A DNA stretch of 64,000 nucleotides, from assembly GCA_036852015.1 (NCBI GenBank), contig JAANDG010000525.1, forward strand, positions 40,784-104,783. The letters run 5' to 3'. Under the pieces are notes generated by a model. That model was given only the letters and a program-made list of their open reading frames with translations, was not told where the DNA came from and ran no database searches. Made by a program: the position numbers and the translations under genes. Shown here piece by piece: positions 1 through 10,598 of this stretch; within the stretch, counting starts at the first letter, position 1; every line of letters starts with the position of its first letter. The DNA comes from Pelodera strongyloides (Eukaryota; Nematoda; Chromadorea; Rhabditida; Rhabditidae).

Positions 1-506
1 TTATTTACCACTGAGTTAAATTTTTGTAAAACCGGCCTAATCTAATTTTTCTTATGATTTGCATTGATATAATAAAAGCTATGCATTCTTGGGTTTGATT
101 TTAATTCAGCAAGGTAGTTAGTGAAAAAACGCTCGACGTCTTCAAGCTTTTCTTGTTGTAAGTATTCCCGGAGCGTGAAACTTTGCCAGTTGGCGTACAA
201 GCGGCGAAGAAATGGCGCACGTCCAGGTGCCTATGAACAAAGCAACGGAACAAAAATGTGAAAGATCTTTTAGCTGTGCTGAAACTCACGAAAAGTCTAA
301 ACATTTATTCCTGGCCACAGTATATCAGTCTAATTTGTAGAATAAATAATATTGTAAGTAATAATGACTTCTAAACATTGAGATGAATTAAAGGGTCAGG
401 CCCATTTCAAATGACCCCTATTTTTGATGATTCCATCTGATTCTTTATGTCAAATATAGTAGGATACGATATTTTTCTAATTTTCAAGCGCAAAAGTCAC
501 GCAGTA
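1..506. repeat. Direct repeat, copy 1 (partner 8702-9207)
   Basis: Positions 1-506 recur in the same orientation at 8702-9207, offset 8701. The first 420 or so bases look identical; a handful of substitutions appear towards the end, inside a TTAA element. The copy may extend left of the window. It contains a terminal-exon-like coding stretch (42-230, minus) and the left half of the element at 390-803. Together the two copies bracket the lectin and small secreted-protein genes. Confidence 0.95.
42..230 (-). pseudogene. Terminal exon-like coding stretch, copy 1
   Basis: On the minus strand an acceptor TTGTTCATAG opens a 62-codon frame ending in TAG at 42-44. It begins APGRAPFLRRLY and contains LREYLQQEKLEDVERFF and NPRMHSFYYINANHKKN. 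The composition is protein-like (amphipathic, charged) and differs from that of the other frames. Upstream, a short exon-like MFRLF followed by donor GTGAGT would join in phase with a 60-nt intron, but TAA directly precedes that ATG, so it is either a tiny separate gene or a decapitated last exon. I do not recognise the family. The truncated relative at 8615-8700 shares the pattern ED..(T/R)F...YL. An identical copy lies at 8743-8931. Confidence 0.5.
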
Positions 507-803
507 ATCAGCAGATTACCATTGCCAGTCATACCCAACTATTTATCGCAGTTGTCACGCCCCTTCGCTCTAAGTGGGCAATATGCTATATTGGGCGTGG
601 CAATTGCGATATTGGCCAATCAGCGCGAATGGGCGTGCCAACTGCGATAAATAGTTGGGTATGAGTGCCCACGGTAAATTGATGAATAGTGTGTGAATTT
701 TGCGCTTGAAAATTAGAAAAATATTGCATCCTACTATATTTGACATGGAGAACCAGATGGAATCATCAAAAATAAGGGTCATTTGAAATGGGCCTGACCC
801 TTT
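390..803. mobile_element. TTAA palindromic element, family A copy 1
   Basis: This is a long inverted repeat starting AGGGTCAGGCCCATTTC and ending with its complement, flanked by TTAA on both sides. An inner segment with alternating CAATTGCG/AATTGGGC motifs is also palindromic. No transposase is encoded. Sister copies are 9091-9207 (half), 18269-18522, 46258-46630 and 55113-55523. Confidence 0.85.
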
Positions 804-811
804 AATAAGAT

Positions 812-856
812 CAAGTATTCAAAAAGGTGCAACTTGAATTGACCCCATCCCTTTAA
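812..856 (-). mobile_element. Family B element, end fragment
   Basis: The segment AAAAAGGTGCAACTTG ... CATCCCTTTAA resembles the outer end of the family B element at 7949-8199. It is a solo fragment directly behind the family A copy. Confidence 0.5.
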
Positions 857-1697
857 AGGAAGGTAGTCACTTCAAAATCAACTTTTTTATTGGATTTTTA
901 TTAGATGCAAGCAGATTTATAAAACAATATGCAGCCCATAAAAATCCACATAAAATGGAACTCAGGGAGAGAAATCAATGAGAATGAGTTTTGATAAATG
1001 ACCGACGCCGGTGCATATATGCAATTGCCAGGGGTACTTGGAGAGTGAACAGCCTGCAGTGTTACACCCGGCGCGTGGTTTATCACTGCAGGGTATTTAT
1101 TATGAAACTCTATACGGGCAATTATAAACTACGGTATATAAGTAAAAGTCATAAACAGGGATTTCTCTCCCTGAGTTCGTTTTGCCGCACTTTGGCGCTG
1201 GAATCGTCGTTTTCTTCACATACTTGAACAATTAATAAAAAGCGAATAAAAAATACGTATTTGTAGTGACTGCGATCCTTTAAATGGAAAAGCAATGTTC
1301 CTTCAGCTCCAGAAAAGTGGTTAATCTTATTATGTGAAAGAGAAGAGTTTACTCTTTTGTTTGTGTAAACGAAACGGAATTCTACGTTTCAGGCGTTTTG
1401 TATAAGTAGTCGCTTTTCGCAAATCTTCAAAATAAGCTCACTCGTATTTTATTGCACAAACTTGGAAGATACGTTTCAAGACGTCTCATATAAGTGATAT
1501 AAGTATGCAGTATGATCATTTTAGTAAGATCGCCTGAAGTCGCCTCAGGCGGCGATATCCGTCTGGTATTTTAATATTTTATTAGAAAACAAGAGATGAT
1601 AATGCAAAAAACATGTCGATGTCTCATACTAGCATTGAAGCACCACAAAATACGGTTTGATAATGGTACTCAAATGTGCTGTTCATCAGTTCATTCA
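857..1697. other. Intergenic; one old dispersed repeat
   Basis: No supported gene. About 1330-1590 is a dispersed element (family P) found inverted at 41690-42470 and in part at 62035-62420: GTTTGTGTAAACGAAACGGAATTC, then CGTTTCAGGCGTTT, and CCTCAGGCGGCGATA near the other end. A minus-strand AATAAA at 1578-1583 is a plausible poly(A) signal for the lectin gene, about 115 nt past its stop. Confidence 0.6.
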
Positions 1698-3994
1698 TCA
1701 GTTCAGTACGTGTTTGCATACAAAACTGGCCATCGTTTCCTCTTGATTCAGGACAGTCCAACTGGCGAATTGTTGTGTATTTCCTCTATCAACAAACACC
1801 TGAAAATGGGAAACCGCAATTTTATGTTGAAGCCCGGCTCATTCTCTGACATTTGTCTATCTATCATTTTGTGTGCCTTGCTATGCACTTTTTCATTCTT
1901 CGCACCCATCATAAATTGCACTTTTTAATTCCCTTACCGCAATTGCTCTAGGCACTTCGTAGAGTTTCCCTCCGTTTGCAGAAACATTTAGAGCCCTGTT
2001 ATCTATTTCATGCGAACTTGTCCCATTGATGATCGGGCCAGGTTGATAGCTGAAGCTTGTTCCGTCCTCCCAAACATAGCGACCATTCTTGTATTGGGCG
2101 CCCAACCAACTTTTGCCACCGTACTCAGTGGCATAACCTGAAAATTATGGATCGTTTCAGGTTCTTACTTCTTCATGCTGCTAGTAAGGGCGCATTCGGG
2201 TTGCTCTTTCCGAAAGGGAAAAATGGAAAGATTCTAATGCTTGGAGAAAGCAAAAAATACAGTATGAAAAACAATAAATAAAAAAACAACATGCAAATTC
2301 AAATTAACATGCAAACGTATAAGCGATAACAAGGTGTCCCAAACAAACGAACACGTTTGTACTGTATAATAGAGCTGTTCAGGCCGTATGTTTCAGATCG
2401 CTTAGTTCTATTCTTTGCTGATCGAACGTTTCTCAAGGTCACCTTTATCTGAACTTTAGTTTTAGTTCATTACCTGCAATCATATTATTCTCACTGGGTG
2501 AGTGAACCGATGCCAGATTCGACTCCATAACTCTGCATGCACTTTGGGCGTCGAAGTAGGTTTTTGCCTGTCCGACCTAAAAGAATACAAGGCTTCGTCC
2601 CTCAAAACTGTCATACAAACGGATTCTTACCCTTAGCACTGAAACCTTATCCTGTTCAACGAAACACATTAGAAAACCATTATTATTTTGAATTTTAAGC
2701 TTCCGGTCTCAGCTGCTTTAGACTAAAAGAAAGGTTGCTGATAACAGACAAAGACCTGTGATAGTGAACATGAAGCGTTAATATTCACTTACCATGTAAC
2801 ATGCATTAGTTCCTGTGTAATAATTCCAATCGGGAGGACAACTCGTCCCTAAATTGAATGTGAATACAGTTATTACACTGTGTTCATTTCCAATGATTAC
2901 AGCAAAAACGAATTCATATACAATTATATCGAATCCAAAAACCAAGGTCTGTCCAATTTAAAAGAAAAGGAGAAAAAAACAGAAACTAATACTATTCTAA
3001 GTCGTAGTATACACATGACATGGAAGCTAATTCCACTTTTTCATGAACTGAATTCTTACACTTGACTGGTGTTGGTGGCAGGAAACGAAGAAGACAAATA
3101 ACTGGATGGCTGTCGAAGTAGAATGTTCCATCTGTATTCCACCGTCCTCCATTACTCGGAGAGAGGAGCGCATACTCCTTGATGGGTTCGCCTGCTCCTG
3201 AAGGTCAATAATGCTTATGCATGTAAATACTTCTGGGATGTACTAAAGTCGGTGTCACCAATTAATATATCGACGTATTTTGTTTACTTCTGTGCATATG
3301 GTAAAAATCATTTCAGCCAACCAGTATTCCACTTCTTGTAGTCATAATCAGATCCGTCCATCCATTCACTATCGTAAGAACGCCATCCTTTATCACAAGA
3401 TCTGAGACCAATCCAGTGATCTCGGCCATCTAAAGAGACATAAATGAACAAATGAAATCCGTTGACTAGATAGCGCGATCCCTCAACCGGACTGCACTTC
3501 AGCCTGTCCTTATTATGAGTTAGGCAAAAAACTGTAGGCGGCTCTTCATTGCAAATAGCAAAATACTACATATTGACAATTATGTTTTGACAATGTTTTG
3601 TGAGGATGGGGAGAAGCTAAAGTGCTAAAGAATGGCATTGTCACTAAAGCGCATAATAATCACTAACCATTGAATATTATGCTTGTGAGAATTGAATTCT
3701 GAAATGCATTGTGAACCGATATTAAGTGTCCTCCTTGTTCTTTACACAAATCCTCGGAATCGGGAAAGTTGTGCGCTGAAAAATGTTGATTTGTTGGAAA
3801 CACTCACATGAAAACACCCTCGGAAACAAATCCAACCTTTGTCTTTTATAGAAAGATGGGTACTCACTGGATGTAATGATATAAATGCACCCGTTGAAGT
3901 CTTTGCTTGGGATCGAACCCTCCATACATTCTTCTTGAGCATTTGCAAAGATTGTGCAGAGGAGCAAACTACCAAGGTGTATAAGTTTCAGCAT
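1698..3994 (-). CDS. Secreted C-type lectin with two CTLDs (clec family)
   Basis: Eight exons join in consistent phases (minus): 3994-3868, 3775-3668, 3429-3322, 3197-3060, 2848-2793, 2576-2474, 2137-1938, 1799-1698, giving 313 aa. The start MLKLIHLGSLLLCTIFANA is a clear signal peptide; an in-frame upstream ATG would bury it. CTLD1 (about 36-157) shows DLCKEQGGHLISVHNAFQN, HWIGLRSC, EWMDGSDYDYKKW and a GRWNTD...VICLLR end. CTLD2 (about 164-309) shows CPPDWNYYTGTNACY, ACRVMESNLASVHSPSENN, SWLGAQYKNGRYVWEDG and a final ASFVCKHVLN. Nematode clec proteins of this layout are secreted and often linked to innate immunity, but family members differ widely and a sugar ligand cannot be assigned. The EPN/QPD plus WND calcium set is not clearly complete in either domain, so sugar binding is doubtful. 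The exon 3 donor (GTTGGC) is the weakest splice site. Confidence 0.93.
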
Positions 3995-4664
3995 CTGAAG
4001 ATTTTTCGTTTCATAGTGAGCATTCAAAAGTATGTTAGTAGAAGTAAAGCAATCAGAAGTAAATGAGTAACAAATTTTTCTTTCAGATAAATGATATCTG
4101 TACAATACAAGGTAAATAGTTGAAATTAGAAAAGGATGCTTATAATTAGCAAACCAGCAAAGTTCGAATAGCTTTTTTGCAATAGTCTCGCACCGAGCAC
4201 CTCTCTCTGCTATCAGTAGGCCTATTATATATGTAGTATTTCGAAAACAAAACCTTTCCTTATCTTTTTGTGGCTTTTTAGTCGTCGGGACAATTCACAA
4301 TTCTTTTATCTTTTTTTTTACACTAAAATTTGTGTTACCATCTTTTTGTCGCAAAATGAAACGCGAAGCATAGTCTGAAGGAAAATAGTTTCTGTTATTT
4401 TTTGTATTTTGCAAGTTACTTGTAATTTTTGAAATACGAATAGTGTAATAAATATTTTTATGGAGAAACAATGACCCGGCGAGAAAAAGTTTATTGTTTA
4501 TGTGCGCATAAGTATGAATAATGGACATATATGTTTCATTAGCAGAAATGATGGGTTTTCCAAGTTTTTCTCCCTTTGAATCTGACAATTATGCAAGCTT
4601 TTTTTGCCAATTCAGTGCTAACTTTGCTTCAGTTCTGCATCCATTTTGTAGGCACGAGGATGAT

Positions 4665-5796
4665 TTAAAACCATGTACCATGCGCATGCCATTGTAAGAA
4701 ACTCACTAAAACTATTGTGTCTTTTGCCAGTTTCTTCAAAGCCGCCTTCAAGAATTCAGTGATTTGCTTGCAGTCGTTGCTCACAGGAGCGTATGTCAGT
4801 AGGAATCCCAAGTCCTCTCCTTGTTTTAATGCCTAAATAAGAAAAAATACAGAAAATATTGGTTTGACCTCAGACTTATCGGATATTAATTGTGTAGCAC
4901 AAGTACAAATGTAAGAGGGTGAGTAGACCCATAATCAGCTGATAATTGAGGTCTGCGTGGGTGCTGGACTTGAAATACACGGTTAAACCCGTTTTTTTCA
5001 GTTAGCTTCCTTGCCAAGGATAGCGTTAGAGAGACTTTTTCCTCCGCAACCGATAAGCTTCTTGCAGTACCAAAGATACATCAACCTAAGATATATCACA
5101 GATAGTACGGTAGGATACGCTTTTTTGAAAGTAACGATGGACAACTGAATTCCCATATATTATATGCAAACTTGGGTGCCTTTCTGTACCAGCAGGGCAC
5201 ACAAGGGCACAAAACTTTAGGAACACACAGTAGTGGTTGCAGCCGTGTACGTCGTGTCCGCGACTATGCCCGCCAGTTGAGTTTTGGGAGTACAGTATCC
5301 TTTGCAGAATATGAAGCAGTTGTGCTTATGGTTACTGTAGGAGTCTTCGAGGTTCCTTGATTTTGTGGGGAAAGAGTGGAAGGAATGTCATTTGTATCCT
5401 CCTGTACGGGATTACAACCGAGCACCTGAAAATCGCTTCTCATTCCAAGTGAAGAATATTTTGTATACTTTTCGTAGGTTTCCAAAAAATGAATATGTTT
5501 TTCTGGATTTTCTCAGTAGCCTAACAACAAGACGTTTGTATTTTAAAGAGGCATGAAAAGAAGTTATGCGGGATTTTATTGCACATAATTTCGGACATAC
5601 TGCTCCGAAAACCTTCTGCATCAAGGGGTGATAACATGTGCGCGCTTTGCGTGTACGGAATGCGCGTTCAGAATAATGTTTCAGCCAGCTTCTCATCGTA
5701 AGCAAAACCATTTCGGTGTGTTCGATTATAAATAGTTTGAAACCTTACCGCAGATGAATGGATCAGAACAAAAATACAGCACAGCAGAGCGTTCAT
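4665..5796 (-). pseudogene. Small secreted protein, probably damaged paralogue of 6375-7630
   Basis: Exon 1 (5796-5749) encodes MNALLCCIFVLIHSSA, a signal peptide, and ends at donor GTAAGG. Exon 2 begins at 5425 after TTTTCAG with VLGCNPVQEDTND and TSKTPTVTISTT, matching the neighbour's STPTVVIKTS, but its frame ends in TAG at 5264-5266 before the helical part seen in the neighbour. A third exon (4832-4665) starts ALKQGEDLGFLLTYAPVSND, clearly homologous to the neighbour's PLKQDALLAVQLTFSPVSDN. An in-phase splice from about 5325 (donor GTAACC) could still join it. The end of exon 3 is uncertain: either donor GTGAGT or read-through to TAA at 4665. The gene is therefore either functional with a shortened middle or a decaying duplicate; I favour the latter. 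TATA box at 5864-5870. Confidence 0.55.
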
Positions 5797-5863
5797 CTTA
5801 ACAAGTGCGCTTTGTAAATTGAGCTTTCTTCAGAATGTGTATCTTTTTGAACTCTCGCCAAAC

Positions 5864-5870
5864 TTTTATA
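5864..5870 (-). promoter_or_regulatory. TATA box of 4665-5796 gene
   Basis: TATAAAA on the minus strand, within GGTATAAAAGTTTGG, lies 68-74 nt upstream of the signal-peptide ATG. The paralogous gene has a TATA box in the same setting. Confidence 0.5.
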
Positions 5871-6374
5871 CCATTTCCCTTCAGTGCGTCGTTATTGAGA
5901 ACAAACACATTATCGCGTTGTACAATCTCTATTTTTGGTCGCAGCGTATACGTTATTATATGTGTTTTATGCAAAATCTAGTTGAGAAAAACGGTAAATA
6001 TCACATCAGGAAACATACATAAATCAAAAATAGGCACATATCTGCGAAAATATTAGAATCATTATGATTATGTGATAATATTTATTACAAAATTTCTTTC
6101 TAACCATACACTGAATAGTTTTGTGGAAATGACACAATTATTCTTACAGTTATCGGTTTATCTTCTCGTAAATTATTTTAAATTTATTATTTGTTATCGA
6201 AAACTGTTTACTACTCATTCTGTGGGTAAAGTCTATCACTTCCAAGCACAACAAAAAAAAAGTTTATTGAGTCAATAAAAGGTTCATTAATAATTCGTTG
6301 TTGTCTGATTATGCTTATTGTAGATAAATCGTATTACAAAATATTATATTACGCTATTCATTTCATTGCAAATT

Positions 6375-7630
6375 TCATGTTTTGATTATATAGCGTGGTG
6401 GTTGTGCTCCACAGTATAGTGCAGCCTCAGTGATCTGAAAATTGTTTATTAAAGCGAAACATTGACGGTTTTTGAAACGCATCGAGAGCACAGCATGCTT
6501 ATGCAGCATATGCAAATGAACTCGAACAAATTAGCATAAACACGTTAGAAATCAATTGTTCACGATGCGTTTCGCTTTAAATCGGAGATATGCTGATATT
6601 TTAAAAATTAAACTGTTTTACAGATAAGGGCGAAATATACACACAAAAAATTCCTGACTGTTTTGTGGATAAAATCTAGTCGCAGATTTCTAGTTCTAGT
6701 GTTTACTACAAAAAATTCATAACAATTTCAACCATAGATTATTATTATTATTTTATAAATGTCAATTAGAGGTAACAGATCAAATATAATTACACTCACC
6801 TCTGCTTGTGCTTTCACTTCTTTTTTCAGCGCTTCTTGAATCTTTTTACAGTTGTCGGAAACGGGGGAAAAGGTTAATTGCACAGCAAGTAGAGCGTCTT
6901 GTTTCAGAGGCTGAAAGTCAAGAAATTAATGTACGGTAGTCTTTAGAAGCTTACAGCAGTCTCGAGAGGTGCTTAGTAGCCCCTACTATAGTAGTCAGCA
7001 GTACTGGTAGTATGCTGGTAGCGAGCTGTACAGCTCCATAGTGTACGCTAGTATTCTATGAACAGCACACTCTTGCCAAAACTGTATTCTTTTCGTGGTG
7101 TCCATGTTGAAAGACGAGGACTTGCACACCATTTTTACAAGAGTAAATTTGAGTTATTTTTTTTGTCCCACGTTTCCATTTACTGTTATTTTGATATTTT
7201 CCATTGTCTTAGTTTTTGTTCAAAGTTCAAACTATTAGTAGGCAAAACCCCCAGAACAAGGTACAATACCGCTTTAACTTACATTGACGCTAAGTGGTAC
7301 AAGTTCACCCGCTTCCAGAGCTGTTTTCAGCGTTTTTATTTTGTCTGCATTGGTTGATTCATTGAATGGATTGCTTGTTTTAATCACTACAGTAGGAGTA
7401 CTTGAAGAACTGTGCCCTGGCGGGGAAGGAGCAGGGGCAGGTGGCGGATATGGTGCTGTGCCACAAGCGCTGATCTGAAGTGGAGTATTATAGCGAGGGT
7501 AACGTTCGAAATATAGTCAGTTTCCACTAATACTTCCTAGAAAGTTTACAAATAAAATTAAAACAAATCTATCACCTACCACTGAAGCACTTGCAAGAAC
7601 AATAATGAAAGCTCTCAGTTGATGGCACAT
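6375..7630 (-). CDS. Small secreted protein, Pro/Ser-rich N-terminus and helical C-terminus; family not recognised
   Basis: Four exons, all phase 0 (minus): 7630-7580, 7474-7283, 6910-6800, 6434-6375, giving 137 aa. Exon 1 is a signal peptide (MCHQLRAFIIVLASASV). Exon 2 has a proline-rich stretch PYPPPAPAPSPPG, then Ser/Thr-rich sequence, then helix-forming KIKTLKTALEAGELVPLSVN. Exon 3 is PLKQDALLAVQLTFSPVSDN followed by CKKIQEALKKEVKAQAE. Exon 4 is ITEAALYCGAQPPRYIIKT, stop. All splice sites are canonical (GTAGGT, GTAAGT, GTGAGT; acceptors CTTCAG, TTTCAG, TTTTCAG). Two Cys in the C-terminal half could form a disulphide. A TATA box (7674-7680) sits 44 nt before the ATG and an AATAAA lies about 110 nt past the stop. 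A family C element fills part of intron 3, ending 17 nt from the last exon. Function unknown; extracellular by inference. Confidence 0.88.
6451..6578. mobile_element. TTAA palindromic element, family C copy 1
   Basis: AAAGCGAAAC ... TTTTTGAAACGCATCGAG with the complementary GATGCGTTTCGCTTTAA at the other end; the inner TATGCAGCATATGCAAATG is typical of the family. It lies in the last intron of 6375-7630, just upstream of the acceptor. Confidence 0.85.
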
Positions 7631-7673
7631 TTTTTTCAAGGAAGTCGCTTATTGTTTCACAGTTTTTTGCCAC

Positions 7674-7680
7674 TTTTATA
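7674..7680 (-). promoter_or_regulatory. TATA box of 6375-7630 gene
   Basis: TATAAAA on the minus strand, in CTTGTATAAAAGTGGC, ends 44 nt upstream of the ATG at 7630, a fitting distance for a short leader. Confidence 0.65.
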
Positions 7681-7948
7681 CAAGAGAATAAACCCATTAC
7701 TATCGAGGAATTACACGATATTGCTGGGAAAAGCTAACTTTACTTTCTAAAGTTTAAAGTAAAAATTCCATAAAAGCAAATTTTGTTTACCTTATGCATA
7801 GTATAAACAGTTGTATTAGATTTCAAATAAAATTCCTAACTTACGTGAGTCATTGGAGTTCAGGGAAACTAATTGTGAGAATAATGTAAAATCGTTGCAA
7901 TAAAATGCGTGAGTCAGCGTTCGAATGTTGAGATATATTTGAACATTT

Positions 7949-8199
7949 AAAGGGATAGGTTCACTAGGATTTGCACCTTTTTGAATGCTTTCTATTGATA
8001 GTATGGCCGAAAACCTTCACAATGCGAAAATTACATAAAATAACCTTTTCTCCCCGTGTAGTAGGAGAGCTTGCTCAAAAAAAGCTAAACTACCTCGAAT
8101 TTATAAAACAATTGGAGTACCGCAGCCTAGCTAAATGGTGTCATACTATCAATATAAAATATAAAAAGGGTGCTATTCGAGGTGCAAACCTATCCCTTT
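7949..8199. mobile_element. TTAA palindromic element, family B copy 1
   Basis: TTAA, then AGGGATAGGTTC, a long imperfect inverted repeat, then CCTATCCCT and TTAA. The right TTAA is shared with the left end of the next element. Family B also occurs at 40573-40765 and in part at 812-856. Confidence 0.85.
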
Positions 8200-8613
8200 A
8201 AAGGAGGAGGCTCACGAGAATGAAGTGCTCGAATAGTTTCCTTTTATCGAAGGATAATGGGTTTATCTTCCAAAAAAACAAGTATTATAAGGTTCAGCGC
8301 TTTAGTTTGGAGGAAATAATTAATCTAAGAACTCGAAGTCAAATAAAATAACCTATCGTATGCAAGGTAGACTTCAAAGCTAAACATGCAAATTTACAAG
8401 TCATTTTGCAAGCCAGCACAAAATTTGCATGCCCACTATGGAAATCAACTATTTTTTACGATCCAAAATTTTGATAGAATTCATAGTTTTATATTGATTT
8501 ACTCCTTCCAGTTAAAAGCTTTTGCATTGTAAACCATGTCTTTCGGAACTTAATACCATCATCTTTCGATAAAAGGAAACCATTTGAGCACTTCATTCTC
8601 GTGAGCCTCCTCC
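8200..8613. mobile_element. Palindromic element, family H variant
   Basis: AGGAGGAGGCTCACGAGAATG with GAAGTGCTCGAATAG... is mirrored by CATTCTCGTGAGCCTCCTCC at 8594-8613. The termini resemble the family H element at 17396-17846 (AGGGAGAGGCCCATGAGAAT). The left flank is TTAA; the right flank is not, so the right target copy is lost or mutated. The insertion interrupts the coding remnant at 8615-8700. Confidence 0.8.
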
Positions 8614-8614
8614 A

Positions 8615-8700
8615 AGGGCTACTTGGCTTCTTTCCTTCTTTCGACGTACTCTTCGAGAGGTAACTGAGGAAGGTGTCAAGGTCCTCTCGCGAGGTTGGGT
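8615..8700 (-). pseudogene. Truncated coding remnant related to the 42-230 exon
   Basis: Minus-strand frame PTSREDLDTFLSYLSKSTSK followed by EGKKPSSPW. Its EDLDTFLSYLSK aligns with EDVERFFTNYLAEL of the duplicated terminal exon. The 5' side is cut exactly at the boundary of the 0.5-kb repeat (8701/8702) and the 3' side runs into the palindromic element at 8613, so the piece is truncated on both sides. Without these breaks it would be a second member of the same unknown family. Confidence 0.45.
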
Positions 8701-8701
8701 T

Positions 8702-9207
8702 TTATTTACCACTGAGTTAAATTTTTGTAAAACCGGCCTAATCTAATTTTTCTTATGATTTGCATTGATATAATAAAAGCTATGCATTCTTGGGTTTGAT
8801 TTTAATTCAGCAAGGTAGTTAGTGAAAAAACGCTCGACGTCTTCAAGCTTTTCTTGTTGTAAGTATTCCCGGAGCGTGAAACTTTGCCAGTTGGCGTACA
8901 AGCGGCGAAGAAATGGCGCACGTCCAGGTGCCTATGAACAAAGCAACGGAACAAAAATGTGAAAGATCTTTTAGCTGTGCTGAAACTCACGAAAAGTCTA
9001 AACATTTATTCCTGGCCACAGTATATCAGTCTAATTTGTAGAATAAATAATATTGTAAGTAATAATGACTTCTAAACATTGAGATGAATTAAAGGGTCAG
9101 GCCCATTTCAAATGACCCCTATTTTTTATGATTCCATCTGATTCTTCATGTCAAATATAGTAGGATATGATATTTTTCTAATTTTCAAGTGCAAAATTCA
9201 GGCAGTA
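8702..9207. repeat. Direct repeat, copy 2 (partner 1-506)
   Basis: Same sequence as 1-506. Similarity ends inside the family A element at about 9207, so this copy carries only half of that palindrome. The near absence of substitutions implies a recent duplication or gene conversion. Confidence 0.95.
8743..8931 (-). pseudogene. Terminal exon-like coding stretch, copy 2
   Basis: Identical to the 42-230 stretch: 62 codons after acceptor TTGTTCATAG, ending NPRMHSFYYINANHKKN and TAG. See that entry for the reading frame and the doubt about an upstream exon. No continuing exons are seen upstream (to about 9700). Confidence 0.5.
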
Positions 9208-10230
9208 TTCATTTGGCACTGGGCTAAATGGGAAGAAACCACAGTGAGGATTTAGTAATAATAAGCACTACAATTACGGAATATATGAGGAATCAGTATA
9301 GCTCCGCGGAATAAAAGTTACGTACGTCAACGATAAAGAAGTAAGTGAATTCGCGGTTTTCACTTTCACGCAAATGATGGTGTAGTTTGTCGTGTAGTTT
9401 TCACGCCGAATGCTCAGCTCATCTTTCTTTCTTTACCGGCCAATAATGCGGTTTCCATGAATGCGATTCGCAGTTGTGAAAATGACAAATGCCTGTCCAT
9501 GTTCGAGTCGATGTAAATGACAAGGTCCCGCAGCGATTTTGAATCTAGCACGGATCTATTTCAAAATAGTACAGATCTATTTCAAATAGCACGGGTCTGG
9601 GGCACTTTCGCTGCAGGACCATGTCAAATGTGCGATTCGCATGGGTTACGGTAGACAGTTGGTGACGTGAACATGGACGGGTAGTTGACATTTTCGCATG
9701 TGCGATTCGCGGCGAAGATGGAAGCCCCATAAAAATGTGATGCTTTTGTTCAATCAATTAGTTTCTTATCCATGGCAGCTTCCATACATAAATTGACATA
9801 AGTATGGAGTACCAGCTCACTAATATTTCTGTTCTATATCTGCGGTTTGAAACTACATATTACACAAATAGTAGTAAAAAAATTGTTTACCGTCCTTATT
9901 TCATACATCACCCAAAACCTGAGTCATATACAATAAGTTGATCTTAATTTGGTCTATCTTCAGTACACTCTAGGCGAGTTAACTGTTAACCTTTCACCTA
10001 TAACTCTGCAAAATATCAGCCAAAGAAAAAAATTGAATAAATCTTCAAACTCTGGTTTATGCACGTTTACGCATTGCATATTCTATGAAGTTTGTGTACT
10101 TATCGTGTAACATTCTAGGTAGAATGTGGCATTTTTTTTTGAAAAGTAACTCGGAGATAGGGGTGAATATTGACAGTAAGAAGGCCATGGCAAATAGCCC
10201 AAATAACAGGGCTCCTGCCCTGACCAATCG
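9208..10230. other. Intergenic, no gene seen
   Basis: AT-rich sequence without a supported gene. A short imperfect tandem (AATAGTACAGATCTATTTCAAATAG) lies near 9560-9590. The region leads into the promoter of the ShK gene. Confidence 0.5.
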
Positions 10231-10232
10231 AG

Positions 10233-10239
10233 TATAAAA
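10233..10239 (+). promoter_or_regulatory. TATA box of ShK-domain gene
   Basis: TATAAAA in CGAGTATAAAAGCAG, about 85 nt before a donor (AACAAAA then GTAAGT at 10320) that ends a probable untranslated first exon near 10265-10319. Confidence 0.7.
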
Positions 10240-10468
10240 GCAGTGGAATTGGGTTTCAAGTAGAAGGCTCCTTACAGCTTACAGTACGAACTACTGTAGA
10301 TATCTACAACTCAACAAAAGTAAGTCCTTATTTGACAATTAGTGCTTGGGTAACCAGATAGGCAGAAAACCAATAAACACTTTTAGATATTACTAGATTG
10401 GCCACATCTAAGGAATAATATCATTTTGTATAGTCTACAGTCTGACAATGAAACGTATATGAAGAGTT

Positions 10469-10598
10469 AAAGCGAAATACCGGTCGGTTTTTGAAACGCA
10501 TCGAGGACAACTGAATTCTTATGCAAATGAGATAGCATAAATAGGTAAGAATTCGGTTGTTCACGATGCGTTTCAAAAACCGGCTGGCATTTTCCTTT
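10469..10598. mobile_element. TTAA palindromic element, family C copy 2
   Basis: TTAA, AGCGAAATACCGGTCGG, TTTTTGAAACGCATCGAG, and the mirrored GATGCGTTTCAAAAACCGG before TTAA. It sits in the leader intron of the ShK gene. Confidence 0.9.

Noticed and set aside
3839..4066. Plus-strand open frame over the lectin's first exon
   Set aside because: Antisense shadow of the signal-peptide exon of the C-type lectin gene.
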